Made by a program: the position numbers and the translations under genes
Source of the DNA: Myxococcota bacterium
GTDB lineage: Bacteria > Myxococcota_A > UBA9160 > SMWR01
Direction of reading: 5' to 3'
NCBI GenBank assembly: GCA_039030075.1
Contig: JBCCEW010000003.1
Location: 1 to 64,000 of the forward strand
DNA: 64,000 nucleotides
Notes under the pieces: generated by a model
What the model saw: the letters and a program-made list of their open reading frames with translations, nothing else
Told to the model about the DNA's origin: nothing
Databases searched by the model: none
Shown here: positions 57,279-64,000 of the stretch, piece after piece
Numbering within the stretch: position 1 is the first letter of the stretch
How the letters are laid out: every line of letters starts with the position of its first letter

Positions 57279-58960
57279 GGGGAAACCGGACGACGGCGGC
57301 CGAGCTTACGGGCCGCCCAGCGCGCGAGCTCGGGGCGCCCGATCTTCGCGTTGTGGCGGATGTCGACGGGGAAGCGGCGGTGGAAGAAGAAGGTGGCGAC
57401 CGCGCGCGTTCCCTCGTGCGTCTCGGCGATCGCGCGCAGCTCCCGTTCGATTGCGTCACGCTCACGCCGCGGCGTGCCCGACAAGAGCTCGACGCAGAGC
57501 ACGGGCTCCCGGTCTTCGCCGCCGGACGCGCGCGGAACCCCGACCAGAGCGGTGCGCCGCACCTTCGGGTGAGCGTCGAAGATCGCCTCGACGGGAGCGG
57601 TGTGCAGGGTTCCCGCGGCCGTCGGCACGCGATCGGCCTTGCGGCCGCAGTACCAGAGGCGTCCGTGCGCATCGAGGTACCCGACGTCGCCCATCCGGTG
57701 CCAGCTGCCGCCGCCGTCCGACGCCGGGAGCTTTGCGATCGCGTCGGCCTCGGGCCTTCCGTAGTACCCACTCGTGGCCTGCGGACCGCGCACGATGATC
57801 TCGCCGATCTCGCCCGGCGGAAGCACGACCGCCAGGTCCCACGCCGCGATCGGCCGATCGTCGATGCGGATGATCCGAAGCTCGATCGAGGGGACCGGCG
57901 CACCGACGCAGATGCCAGCGCCCTGCTCGGTTCGCGCGGCGGTGTCGGTCAGCACCTCCCGGCTCGAGATGCACGACACGGGCAGGCATTCGGTGGCGCC
58001 GTAGGGCGTGAAGATGGTGGCACCGTCGGGCAGCATCCGCAGGAAGCGCGCCATCACCTCCGCCGGAACCGGCGCGCCGGCCGAGACCACGCGGCGCAGC
58101 GTCGACAGCTTGCTCCCGTGGACGTCGCCGTAGCGCCCGACCGTGTCGAGCAGCGCGGGGGACCCGAAGAGATTGGTGGCCCCGAAGGCCTCCGCAGCGT
58201 CCAGGATCACGCGCGGATCGACGTCGCCCGGACGCGTCGCATCCATGTCCGGTACCACGGAGCTCATGCCGAGCGCGGGATCGAAGAGCGCGAAGAGCGG
58301 GAAGGTCGGGACATCGACCTCACCGGGCTCGATCGCCGCGAGGCCTCGGATCGCCTCGACCTGCGCGGCGAAGTTGCCGTGGCGATACATGACGCCCTTC
58401 GGCGGCCCCGTACTCCCGCTCGTGAACAGGATGGCCGCGATCTCGTCGTCGTCGGTCTCCGCGACCGCATAGGGTTCGTCGCCGCCACCGCGTGCGATCA
58501 GCTCGTCGAGCGTGACGTCGCCGAGGTTTCGGGCCCAGCGCGGCCCGACCGTCACGGCGATCCGCACGCTCGCGCGCCCCCACCCCAGCGCGAGGCGCGC
58601 CATCTGGGCCTGGGGGATCGCGATGAAGGCCTCGGGCTCGGCCTCGTCGAGGCAGCGCTTCAGACGGCGGATGCCGATGCCCGGATCCACCAGCACGGGG
58701 ACCGCACCCGTCTTGAACAGCGCGAGGGTGAGCGCGAACATCTCGACGCTCGGCTTCACCAACAGCGCCGTGCGCACACCGCGGCCGATGCCGACGCTCT
58801 CGAGACCACGCGCGATCCGGTCGCTCAGCTGATCGAGTTCGCCGTTCGTCGTCGACGCGTAGCGAACCCGCCCCCCGGAGCCGCGTCCGGCCGGAGTGTG
58901 GATCGCCGCCGCCTCGGGCGCGCGACGGGCCCGTTCGAGGACGAAGGAGGCGACGTTCAT
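57275..58960 (-). CDS. oleC: OleC, beta-lactone synthetase
   Basis: 561 residues, ATG at 58960. An AMP-binding enzyme with SGSTGPPKGV at 181-190, PYGATECLPVSCI and the GDVGYLDAHGRLWYCGRKAD hinge region. OleC converts the 2-alkyl-3-hydroxyacid to a beta-lactone using ATP, not to a CoA ester as other members do. The neighbours identify it: oleB upstream by 13 bases and oleD downstream with a 4-base overlap. In some lineages oleB and oleC are fused; here they are separate. Confidence 0.93.
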   Translation of the reverse strand: MNVASFVLERARRAPEAAAIHTPAGRGSGGRVRYASTTNGELDQLSDRIARGLESVGIGRGVRTALLVKPSVEMFALTLALFKTGAVPVLVDPGIGIRRLKRCLDEAEPEAFIAIPQAQMARLALGWGRASVRIAVTVGPRWARNLGDVTLDELIARGGGDEPYAVAETDDDEIAAILFTSGSTGPPKGVMYRHGNFAAQVEAIRGLAAIEPGEVDVPTFPLFALFDPALGMSSVVPDMDATRPGDVDPRVILDAAEAFGATNLFGSPALLDTVGRYGDVHGSKLSTLRRVVSAGAPVPAEVMARFLRMLPDGATIFTPYGATECLPVSCISSREVLTDTAARTEQGAGICVGAPVPSIELRIIRIDDRPIAAWDLAVVLPPGEIGEIIVRGPQATSGYYGRPEADAIAKLPASDGGGSWHRMGDVGYLDAHGRLWYCGRKADRVPTAAGTLHTAPVEAIFDAHPKVRRTALVGVPRASGGEDREPVLCVELLSGTPRRERDAIERELRAIAETHEGTRAVATFFFHRRFPVDIRHNAKIGRPELARWAARKLGRRRPVSP

Positions 58961-58973
58961 GTCCGCCCCCCGC

Positions 58974-59876
58974 TCACGCCGGGTGCTTCGCGAGGAAGTC
59001 CCGCACCCGCGGAATGATCTCGCCGCTCGCTTCCTCGAGGACATAGTGGCCGGCGCGCGGGAAGCGATGCGACTCGGCGTGGGGCCAGATGCGCTCGAAG
59101 ACGTCGAGCACCGCTGGCTTGAAGACGAAATCCCTCTCCCCCCAGAGCAGCAGCGTGGGCGTCCGCACCTCGGCGAAGTGTGAGAGCCCGTGTTCGATCT
59201 CGCTGACCGTGGCGTAGGCCGGATCGCCAGGCGCGAGCGGGATGTCCTGCACGAAGCGAAGGGTCGCGATGCGGTGTTCCGGGGTGTCGTAGGGAGCGCA
59301 GTAGGCGTCGCGCAGTGCCTTCGGCAGCGGGCGTGCGGGAGCCATCCAAGCGGCACCGCGGGCGAACAGATTCAGATGCCGCACCATCCAAGAGGCGAGT
59401 CGCGTGCCGCGTACGAAGGCAAGCGACGCCGGCATCGCCATATCGTCGGGCAGATGGAAGGCCGCGGTGTTCATGAGCACGAGGCGCGCCACGCGATCGG
59501 GGTGACGTACCGCCCAGCCCATCGCGATCATGCCACCCCAGTCGTGGGCCACCAGGGTGAGCTTGCGCTCCGGTTCGACGTCCGCGAGCAGCGCTTCCAG
59601 ATCGTCGATCCGTGACGACAGGGTGTAGGTGTAGCGCGCGTCGTCGGGCTTCTCGGAGTAGCCGCAGCCGAGATGGTCGGGCACGAGTACCCGATGGTCC
59701 GCAGCGAGCGCGCGGGCGAGGTCGCGGTAGTAGAAGGACCAGGTCGGATTCCCGTGGACCATCACCACGGGTTCGCCCGCGCCCTCGTCCAGATAGTGCA
59801 TGCGCAGCCCGTCGCGGTCGAAGAAGCGTCCTTCGAAGGGATAGAGCGCGTGGGGCACGGTGGGCAGGGTGCTCAC
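58974..59876 (-). CDS. oleB: OleB, beta-lactone decarboxylase
   Basis: 300 residues, GTG at 59876, four bases after the oleA stop. An alpha/beta hydrolase of the haloalkane-dehalogenase type with HGNPTWSFYYRDL for the oxyanion hole, the nucleophile D112 in VAHDWGGMIAMG and the catalytic His near the C terminus (RAGHYVLEEA). OleB splits CO2 from the beta-lactone to yield a cis-olefin. It could be taken for a dehalogenase in isolation, but gene context supports OleB. Confidence 0.92.
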   Translation of the reverse strand: MSTLPTVPHALYPFEGRFFDRDGLRMHYLDEGAGEPVVMVHGNPTWSFYYRDLARALAADHRVLVPDHLGCGYSEKPDDARYTYTLSSRIDDLEALLADVEPERKLTLVAHDWGGMIAMGWAVRHPDRVARLVLMNTAAFHLPDDMAMPASLAFVRGTRLASWMVRHLNLFARGAAWMAPARPLPKALRDAYCAPYDTPEHRIATLRFVQDIPLAPGDPAYATVSEIEHGLSHFAEVRTPTLLLWGERDFVFKPAVLDVFERIWPHAESHRFPRAGHYVLEEASGEIIPRVRDFLAKHPA

Positions 59877-59880
59877 CGCT

Positions 59881-60897
59881 TCACCAGATGACCTCGCCGA
59901 CCGAGCAGTTGAGCCCGCTTCCGATCCCGGCGAGCACGACGCGGTCGCCGCGGCGAATGCGGCCGAGGTCTCGCGCCTTCGACAACACGATCGGCACCGA
60001 GGCCGGACCGATATTCCCGAACTCCCCGACGATCATCAGTGCCCGCTCGAGATCCACCTCGAGATTGGCGGCCAGCTGCTCCGCGTGTCGCGCACTCACC
60101 TGGTGGATGCAGTATTCGTCGACCTCGGTCTCGTCGAAGCCCAACGCCTCCTGCGCGCCAGCCCAGGTCTCCTTCGAAAGGCCGACGCCCGCGACGAGCA
60201 AGCCCTTCGTATCGGTGACGCCTCGATCGACCTGGCCGACGCAGAGATGGTTGTACTCGGTGGCGGCGCGAGAGAAAGTGCCGCGAAAGCGGTGCCCGTC
60301 CGGAGCCAGGTCGGCGCGCGCCAGGATCATCGCGACCGCCCCGGATCCCGTCGTCAGCGATGCGAACTCCTCGCGGAAGGTCGCCATGTCGGTCTCGGGT
60401 CGCTTCAGGCGCGCGATCGTCGACTCGATCAGAAAGCGGCTCGACTCGCCGTCGACCACCATGCCGTAGTCGATCTGACCGCGTTCGATCATGTTGCCCA
60501 CGATCTCCATCCCGTTCAGGAAGGCGAGGCACGCGTTGCCGACGTCGAAGTTCATGCAGGTGTCGGCCAGCTTGAGGTTGCCGTGCACGAGGCAGGCGGT
60601 CGAAGGCTCGACATAGTCGCGGCAGACGGACGTGTTGATCAGCACGCCGAGCTTCGAGCGATCGAGATCGGCATCTTCCAGCGCGAGCTCGGCCGCCTGG
60701 GTCGCCGCGTCGCTCGGCTGGGTCTGCTCGTTCCAGAAACGGCGCTCCTGGATCCCGGCGACCGCTTCGAGCAGGTTCGGCGGCAGTCCGAGCCTGGCCA
60801 TCGTCTCGCTGAGCTGATCCTGGATCTCGGCGGAGGTCACCCGATGCGGTGCGTCGACGTGGCGCACGCTCAGGATGGAAAGGTTCTCGAAGTTCAT
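59881..60897 (-). CDS. oleA: OleA, acyl-CoA head-to-head condensing thiolase
   Basis: 338 residues; ATG at 60897 with AAGGAG upstream. Thiolase-fold protein with the active-site C123 in NACLAFLNG, E97 in CRDYVEPST (the Glu that distinguishes OleA from FabH and promotes non-decarboxylative condensation), His in YCIHQVS and Asn in GNIGPAS. It joins two fatty acyl-CoA molecules to a 2-alkyl-3-keto acid. First gene of the ole operon; products would be very long internal olefins in the membrane. All catalytic residues are intact. Confidence 0.95.
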   Translation of the reverse strand: MNFENLSILSVRHVDAPHRVTSAEIQDQLSETMARLGLPPNLLEAVAGIQERRFWNEQTQPSDAATQAAELALEDADLDRSKLGVLINTSVCRDYVEPSTACLVHGNLKLADTCMNFDVGNACLAFLNGMEIVGNMIERGQIDYGMVVDGESSRFLIESTIARLKRPETDMATFREEFASLTTGSGAVAMILARADLAPDGHRFRGTFSRAATEYNHLCVGQVDRGVTDTKGLLVAGVGLSKETWAGAQEALGFDETEVDEYCIHQVSARHAEQLAANLEVDLERALMIVGEFGNIGPASVPIVLSKARDLGRIRRGDRVVLAGIGSGLNCSVGEVIW

Positions 60898-61218
60898 GGG
60901 GCTCCTTGGCTCGCCGAGGTGGCAAGCGATCGGCAGCGGTCCCCGAGGCGGAAAACGGGAGGCTCCGGGGAAGAGCTCGGGAAGCCGAAGCGTAGCGCCC
61001 TGTGGGTAGGCGACCTGCGCCAGACCCCGGGCCCGAACCCGATGCGCGCGGGTTCGGAGAAGCCGGAAACCGAAACGATCGGGGGATCGGACACCCGTTT
61101 CGGAATCCGATCGGTACCCCCCAAGGGGAATCCGCGAGCAAGGGGTTCGACCCAGGTGGGCGCAGGGGATCGAGCAGTCCGCGTCGAGGGCCGGTCACCT
61201 CGGTGAACCCGAATCGTC
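60898..61218. other. Divergent oleA/MFS intergenic region with inverted repeats
   Basis: 320 bases without a gene. Two perfect 8-bp inverted repeats lie side by side, CCGAACCC/GGGTTCGG (61033-61057) and CCGAAACG/CGTTTCGG (61070-61103). CCGATCGG (61108-61115) and a nearby repeat of GGAATCCG follow. These could be operators or a structured leader. No standard promoter or uORF could be assigned with confidence. Confidence 0.45.
61033..61103. repeat. Two tandem perfect inverted repeats
   Basis: Arms 61033-61040/61050-61057 with a 9-base loop and 61070-61077/61096-61103 with an 18-base loop; the arms share the CCGAA core. The arrangement resembles paired operator sites for a regulator of the ole genes and/or the MFS gene. 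Confidence 0.5.
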
Positions 61219-62514
61219 TTGCTCGTCGGCACCGGCGAAACCATCGCGAACATCGGATACTGCGCGGCTTCCGTGCGAGAACGATCCCGCCGTGTCTTCG
61301 CGCTCTCCGCCTTCGTCTGGGCGGGCGAGAGCATCTATCTGCTGCCGTACACCCTGCGGCGGGACTATCGGGGCACGCTCATCGAAGTGCTCCAGCTTCC
61401 CGACGAGGCGGCGCTGGGCGCGATCTACAGCGTCTTCGGCGCGCTCTGTCTCGGCGCCTATGTCGCGGGTGGGTGGCTGGCAGATCGGGTCTCGCCGCGC
61501 GTCCTGCTGCCCTTCTCGCTGGCGCTGACGGCGATTGGCGGCGGAATCCTGGCGACCTTCCCCACGTCGCCGATGGTGCTCTACGCGCTGTTCGCGCTCT
61601 GGGCGTTTTCCACGATCCTCACGTTCTGGGCTGCCCTCATCAAGGCAACCCGCGCCTGGGGCGGCGACTCGGAGCAGGGGCGCGCCTTCGGCTTGCTCGA
61701 CGGGGGCCGGGGCCTGGTCGCGGCGGTGGCGGCCTCCGTCGGTCTCCAGCTCTTCGCCGCGCAAGGCGGTGGCGCGACGGGGTTGCGCGCGGTGATCGCG
61801 CTGTACACGGCAGCGTGCCTGATCGGGGCGGTCGCCACCTGGTTCGCGGTACCGGGTGGATCCGAAGAACCCGAGCCGCCCGGCGAGCGTACCGATGCCA
61901 GCAGCGGCGCCAAGCTGCGCGCCGTGCTGCGCCTGCCGAACGTCTGGCTGCTCGGCGGCGTGATCTTCTGCGCCTACACGGCGTACTACGGCACCTTCTA
62001 CTTCGCCGGCTTCGCCATGGCCGCCCACGGCCAGAGCGCAGCGGGTGGCGCCGCGGTGAGCGTCGCGAGTGGCTGGCTGCGCGCGCTCGTGCCCGTCGTT
62101 GCAGGTCTTTCTGCGGACCGCGCGAGCTCGCGGAACGTGATCGTGGCGAGCTTCGCGGTGCTCGTCGTCGCGTTCGCGAGCATGGCGGCGCTCCGCCCCG
62201 AGGTCGGGGGGATCGGGCTGCTCTACGTCCAGGCCGCCACGATCGCGGCGGCCGCCTTCGCGCTGCGCGGCGTGTACTACGCGCTCCTCGAAGAAGGAGG
62301 CCTGCCGACGCATCTCACCGGAACGGCCGTGGGCGTTGTCGCACTGATCGGCTACACCCCGGATGTGCTGACGCCCTACCTATGGGGCGTCCTGCTCGAT
62401 GCCCGACCGGGTGCCGCAGGCTACCGGACGCTGTTCGGCTCGCTGGCCGTGAGTTCCCTCCTCGGGGCGTTCCTCGCTGCCCTGCATCGTCGGAAGCGCA
62501 GGAGCGACCTATGA
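61219..62514 (+). CDS. Major facilitator superfamily transporter
   Basis: 431 residues with the TTG at 61219, or 413 from the GTG at 61273, which leads into VRERSRRVFALSAFVWAGES; neither has a clear ribosome site. Twelve membrane helices can be drawn, with the MFS loop motif GGWLADRVSPRVLLPF after helix 2. The second half (AYTAYYGTFYFAGFAMAAHG) is also typical. Related to nitrate/nucleoside-type permeases only loosely; substrate unknown. Its TGA overlaps the next start as ATGA, so it is coupled to a dioxygenase and a methyltransferase gene. Confidence 0.85.
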   Translation: MLVGTGETIANIGYCAASVRERSRRVFALSAFVWAGESIYLLPYTLRRDYRGTLIEVLQLPDEAALGAIYSVFGALCLGAYVAGGWLADRVSPRVLLPFSLALTAIGGGILATFPTSPMVLYALFALWAFSTILTFWAALIKATRAWGGDSEQGRAFGLLDGGRGLVAAVAASVGLQLFAAQGGGATGLRAVIALYTAACLIGAVATWFAVPGGSEEPEPPGERTDASSGAKLRAVLRLPNVWLLGGVIFCAYTAYYGTFYFAGFAMAAHGQSAAGGAAVSVASGWLRALVPVVAGLSADRASSRNVIVASFAVLVVAFASMAALRPEVGGIGLLYVQAATIAAAAFALRGVYYALLEEGGLPTHLTGTAVGVVALIGYTPDVLTPYLWGVLLDARPGAAGYRTLFGSLAVSSLLGAFLAALHRRKRRSDL

Positions 62515-63515
62515 CCGAGCCCGAACGCGTCAGTGCCTTTGCCTTCCTCGACGCCGCCAACGCGGCAAGCGACGGCATCGACGAGCAATGGGTGGCGAGC
62601 AACGAGCAGTGGTGGAACTGGTATCTGTCCCTCGCCCATGACGATGGGAGCCCGGCGCGCCCTTCCGTCGATGTACCGCCCCTCCCCGAGCTGCCCGCCC
62701 CGTCACTTCCCGAGCTGGAATCGGAGCTCGACGCGCCCTACCGCCTGGCTCCGGCGGCCGTCGAGCGGTTCCGGAGCGACGGCTACGTGAAGCTGCGGGA
62801 CGTCTGCTCGCCGGAGGCGCTGCTGCTCCTACGTCGCCACTTCGAGGTCCTCTTCGCACGAACGCTCGCCGATGCGCCAGCGATGCGGTTCCCGAGCCTC
62901 GAAATGATGTGGGTGACCGATGCGATCGTCGCTGCGTTCGTGCGGAGCCGTCGCCTCGCCCGGATCGCCGCCGAGCTCCTCGGGGTACGCGCGGTACGCC
63001 TCTACCACGACAACGCGCTCTCGAAGCTGCCGGGCTGCGGCCGGACACCCTGGCACTACGACGCTCACCACTACCCGATCGCGTCCGAGAGCGTGGTGAC
63101 GGTCTGGGTGCCGCTCCAGCCGACGCCCGAGGCGATGGGACCCTTGGCGTTCGCGCGCGGGATCGAGGCCTGGCGACGGGTCGCCGATCTGCCGTTCAGC
63201 AAGTACGACGACTCATACGATCGCGGGATCGCCGACGCGTTGCGGGACGGCGGGGTGCCTGTCGACGACGGCCCCTTCGAGCTCGGGGAAGTGAGCTTCC
63301 ACCACACGCGCAGCCTCCATACGGCGGGACCGAACCGGACGAACCAAGCACGGATGGCGCTGGCGACCACCTATCTCGAGGATGGAGCCCGGCTGGTCGA
63401 CTCGCCCACGCTGATCAGCGGCGACTTCGAGAAGTTCATGCCCGGCGTCGCGCCGGGCGATCCGATCGCGAGCCGGCTGAACCCGATCCTCTACGACAGC
63501 GAAGGAGAGTCCTAG
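62511..63515 (+). CDS. Phytanoyl-CoA dioxygenase (PhyH) family oxygenase
   Basis: 334 residues. The Fe(II)/2-oxoglutarate oxygenase core begins near 85 (VERFRSDGYVKLRDVCSPEA). The metal-binding H182-x-D184 is in TPWHYDAHHYP and the distal His is H270 in HTAGPNRTNQAR, with R281 for 2-oxoglutarate. The N-terminal 80 residues are specific to this protein and rich in Trp and Pro. It lies between a transporter and a methyltransferase, a small-molecule-tailoring arrangement. The substrate cannot be read from sequence. Confidence 0.9.
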   Translation: MTEPERVSAFAFLDAANAASDGIDEQWVASNEQWWNWYLSLAHDDGSPARPSVDVPPLPELPAPSLPELESELDAPYRLAPAAVERFRSDGYVKLRDVCSPEALLLLRRHFEVLFARTLADAPAMRFPSLEMMWVTDAIVAAFVRSRRLARIAAELLGVRAVRLYHDNALSKLPGCGRTPWHYDAHHYPIASESVVTVWVPLQPTPEAMGPLAFARGIEAWRRVADLPFSKYDDSYDRGIADALRDGGVPVDDGPFELGEVSFHHTRSLHTAGPNRTNQARMALATTYLEDGARLVDSPTLISGDFEKFMPGVAPGDPIASRLNPILYDSEGES

Positions 63516-63516
63516 C

Positions 63517-64000
63517 GTGAGTCGGGAAGCCGGAGACACCCACGAGCGCAGCCTCGCCCACTGGAGTGAGCAGGGCCGGGACGAGATGGATGCCTTCTAC
63601 CGGGTGGCGAGCCTCGACTACCGAGAGCTCGCACAAGCCTGGGACTGGGACACGTTCCTGCGGCAGCGCGTGGCAGCGCGCTCAACGGTCCGCATCCTCG
63701 ACGTCGCGTGCGGCAGCGGCAAGTTCCCCACTGCGCTTCGGGCTCACACGGCCCTCGGATCCCTCGACGGAAGCCGCTTCGTCCTCGACCTGCTCGATCC
63801 CAGCGCGTTCTCCCTCCGTGAGGCGCGCGCTTCCCTCGCACCTCCGATGGTCGGTGGTCGCGATTTCGAGTGCACGCTGCAGGCGATTCCCGCCGATGCC
63901 ACGGGCTACGACGTGGTCTGGGCCGTGCATGCCCTCTACGCGCTCCCCGAGGCCGAGCTACCCGCCGGCGTCGAGGCGTTTCTCGGCGCCCTTGCCAGCG
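63517..64000 (+). CDS. SAM-dependent methyltransferase, partial
   Basis: GTG at 63517, one base after the PhyH stop, with GGAGAG upstream; the frame is open to the end of the window (161 codons). The N-terminal segment ERSLAHWSEQGRDEMDAFYR is typical of small-molecule methyltransferases. Motif I ILDVACGSGKFP at about 63-74 binds S-adenosylmethionine, and a motif IV-like region reads YDVVWAVHALYALPEAE. The C-terminal third is missing from this window. It is very likely co-transcribed with the two genes before it. Confidence 0.88.
   Translation, partial: MSREAGDTHERSLAHWSEQGRDEMDAFYRVASLDYRELAQAWDWDTFLRQRVAARSTVRILDVACGSGKFPTALRAHTALGSLDGSRFVLDLLDPSAFSLREARASLAPPMVGGRDFECTLQAIPADATGYDVVWAVHALYALPEAELPAGVEAFLGALAS

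Noticed and set aside
58974-59876. Haloalkane dehalogenase
   Set aside because: The fold and nucleophile are shared with OleB, and the surrounding oleA, oleC and oleD make OleB the better call.
60921-60935. TGGCAAGCGATCGGC as a sigma-54 promoter for the MFS gene
   Set aside because: GG and GC spacing fits, but the TT of the -12 box is missing and it lies almost 300 bases from the gene.

Overview
The window is very GC-rich, densely coded and clearly bacterial. Genes are packed into operons in which stop and start codons often overlap by 1 to 4 bases, and many genes start with GTG or TTG. The gene mix is a Tad pilus locus, PEP-CTERM sorted surface proteins, an oleABCD long-chain olefin cluster, SoxCD, an octaheme cytochrome, a TonB-free RND pump, and YfhM/PbpC. 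This fits a Gram-negative, free-living, high-GC proteobacterium-like lineage, most likely one of the former Deltaproteobacteria (Myxococcota or a neighbour). That placement is inference from gene content; no rRNA or marker gene is present to prove it.

Layout. 1-4.3 kb: tRNA-Ser(GGA), a TetR-like regulator preceded by a curious 17-bp repeat, an orphan soxC-soxD pair and an FMN-dependent hydroxyacid dehydrogenase. 4.3-8 kb: an ECF sigma factor, a membrane anti-sigma-like protein and two DUF4097-like beta-repeat proteins, one downstream in the sigma operon and one divergent. The two transcription units carry identical, oppositely facing promoter elements. 8.3-9.1 kb: a PEP-CTERM protein behind a textbook sigma-54 promoter. 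9.2-18.5 kb (minus): a Tad pilus operon led by a second ECF sigma factor (sigma, secretin, pilin, TadE, CpaB, TadG, CpaE/TadZ, CpaF/TadA, TadD-like lipoprotein). 19.2-25.6 kb (plus): two PEP-CTERM proteins, the second translationally coupled to tadB-tadC, then a fused membrane/spermidine-synthase-like protein. No prepilin peptidase and no exosortase are seen, so these must lie elsewhere.

25.7-33.4 kb: a His-rich metal-binding protein; a six-gene minus-strand group (octaheme cytochrome c, membrane protein, TPR-FKBP isomerase, SUMF1-fold protein, lipoprotein, small membrane protein); divergently MerC-like and DmeF-like metal transport genes; tRNA-Ser(GCT). 33.5-47.7 kb: polyphosphate:AMP phosphotransferase, PbpC with its bacterial alpha-2-macroglobulin partner, a von Willebrand A-like secreted protein, gpsA and a HAD/acyltransferase fusion for phospholipid synthesis, and a secreted protein with a sorting-signal-like tail. 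47.7-54.1 kb: a PLP decarboxylase of the sphingosine-phosphate-lyase type, divergent from a MarR-led RND efflux operon with an operator-promoter readable base by base; tRNA-Ser(TGA). 54.2-60.9 kb (minus): oleA-oleB-oleC-oleD followed, with 4-base overlaps, by two ArsA/Get3-like ATPases whose P-loops are altered in complementary ways. 61.2-64 kb (plus): an MFS transporter, a phytanoyl-CoA-dioxygenase-like enzyme and a methyltransferase cut by the window edge.

Most noteworthy are the ole/ArsA operon, the mirrored ECF promoters that tie two surface-type DUF4097 proteins to one sigma factor, the integration of PEP-CTERM and ECF control with the Tad locus, the stop-start relay ahead of the TetR gene, and the probably leaderless MarR promoter-operator.
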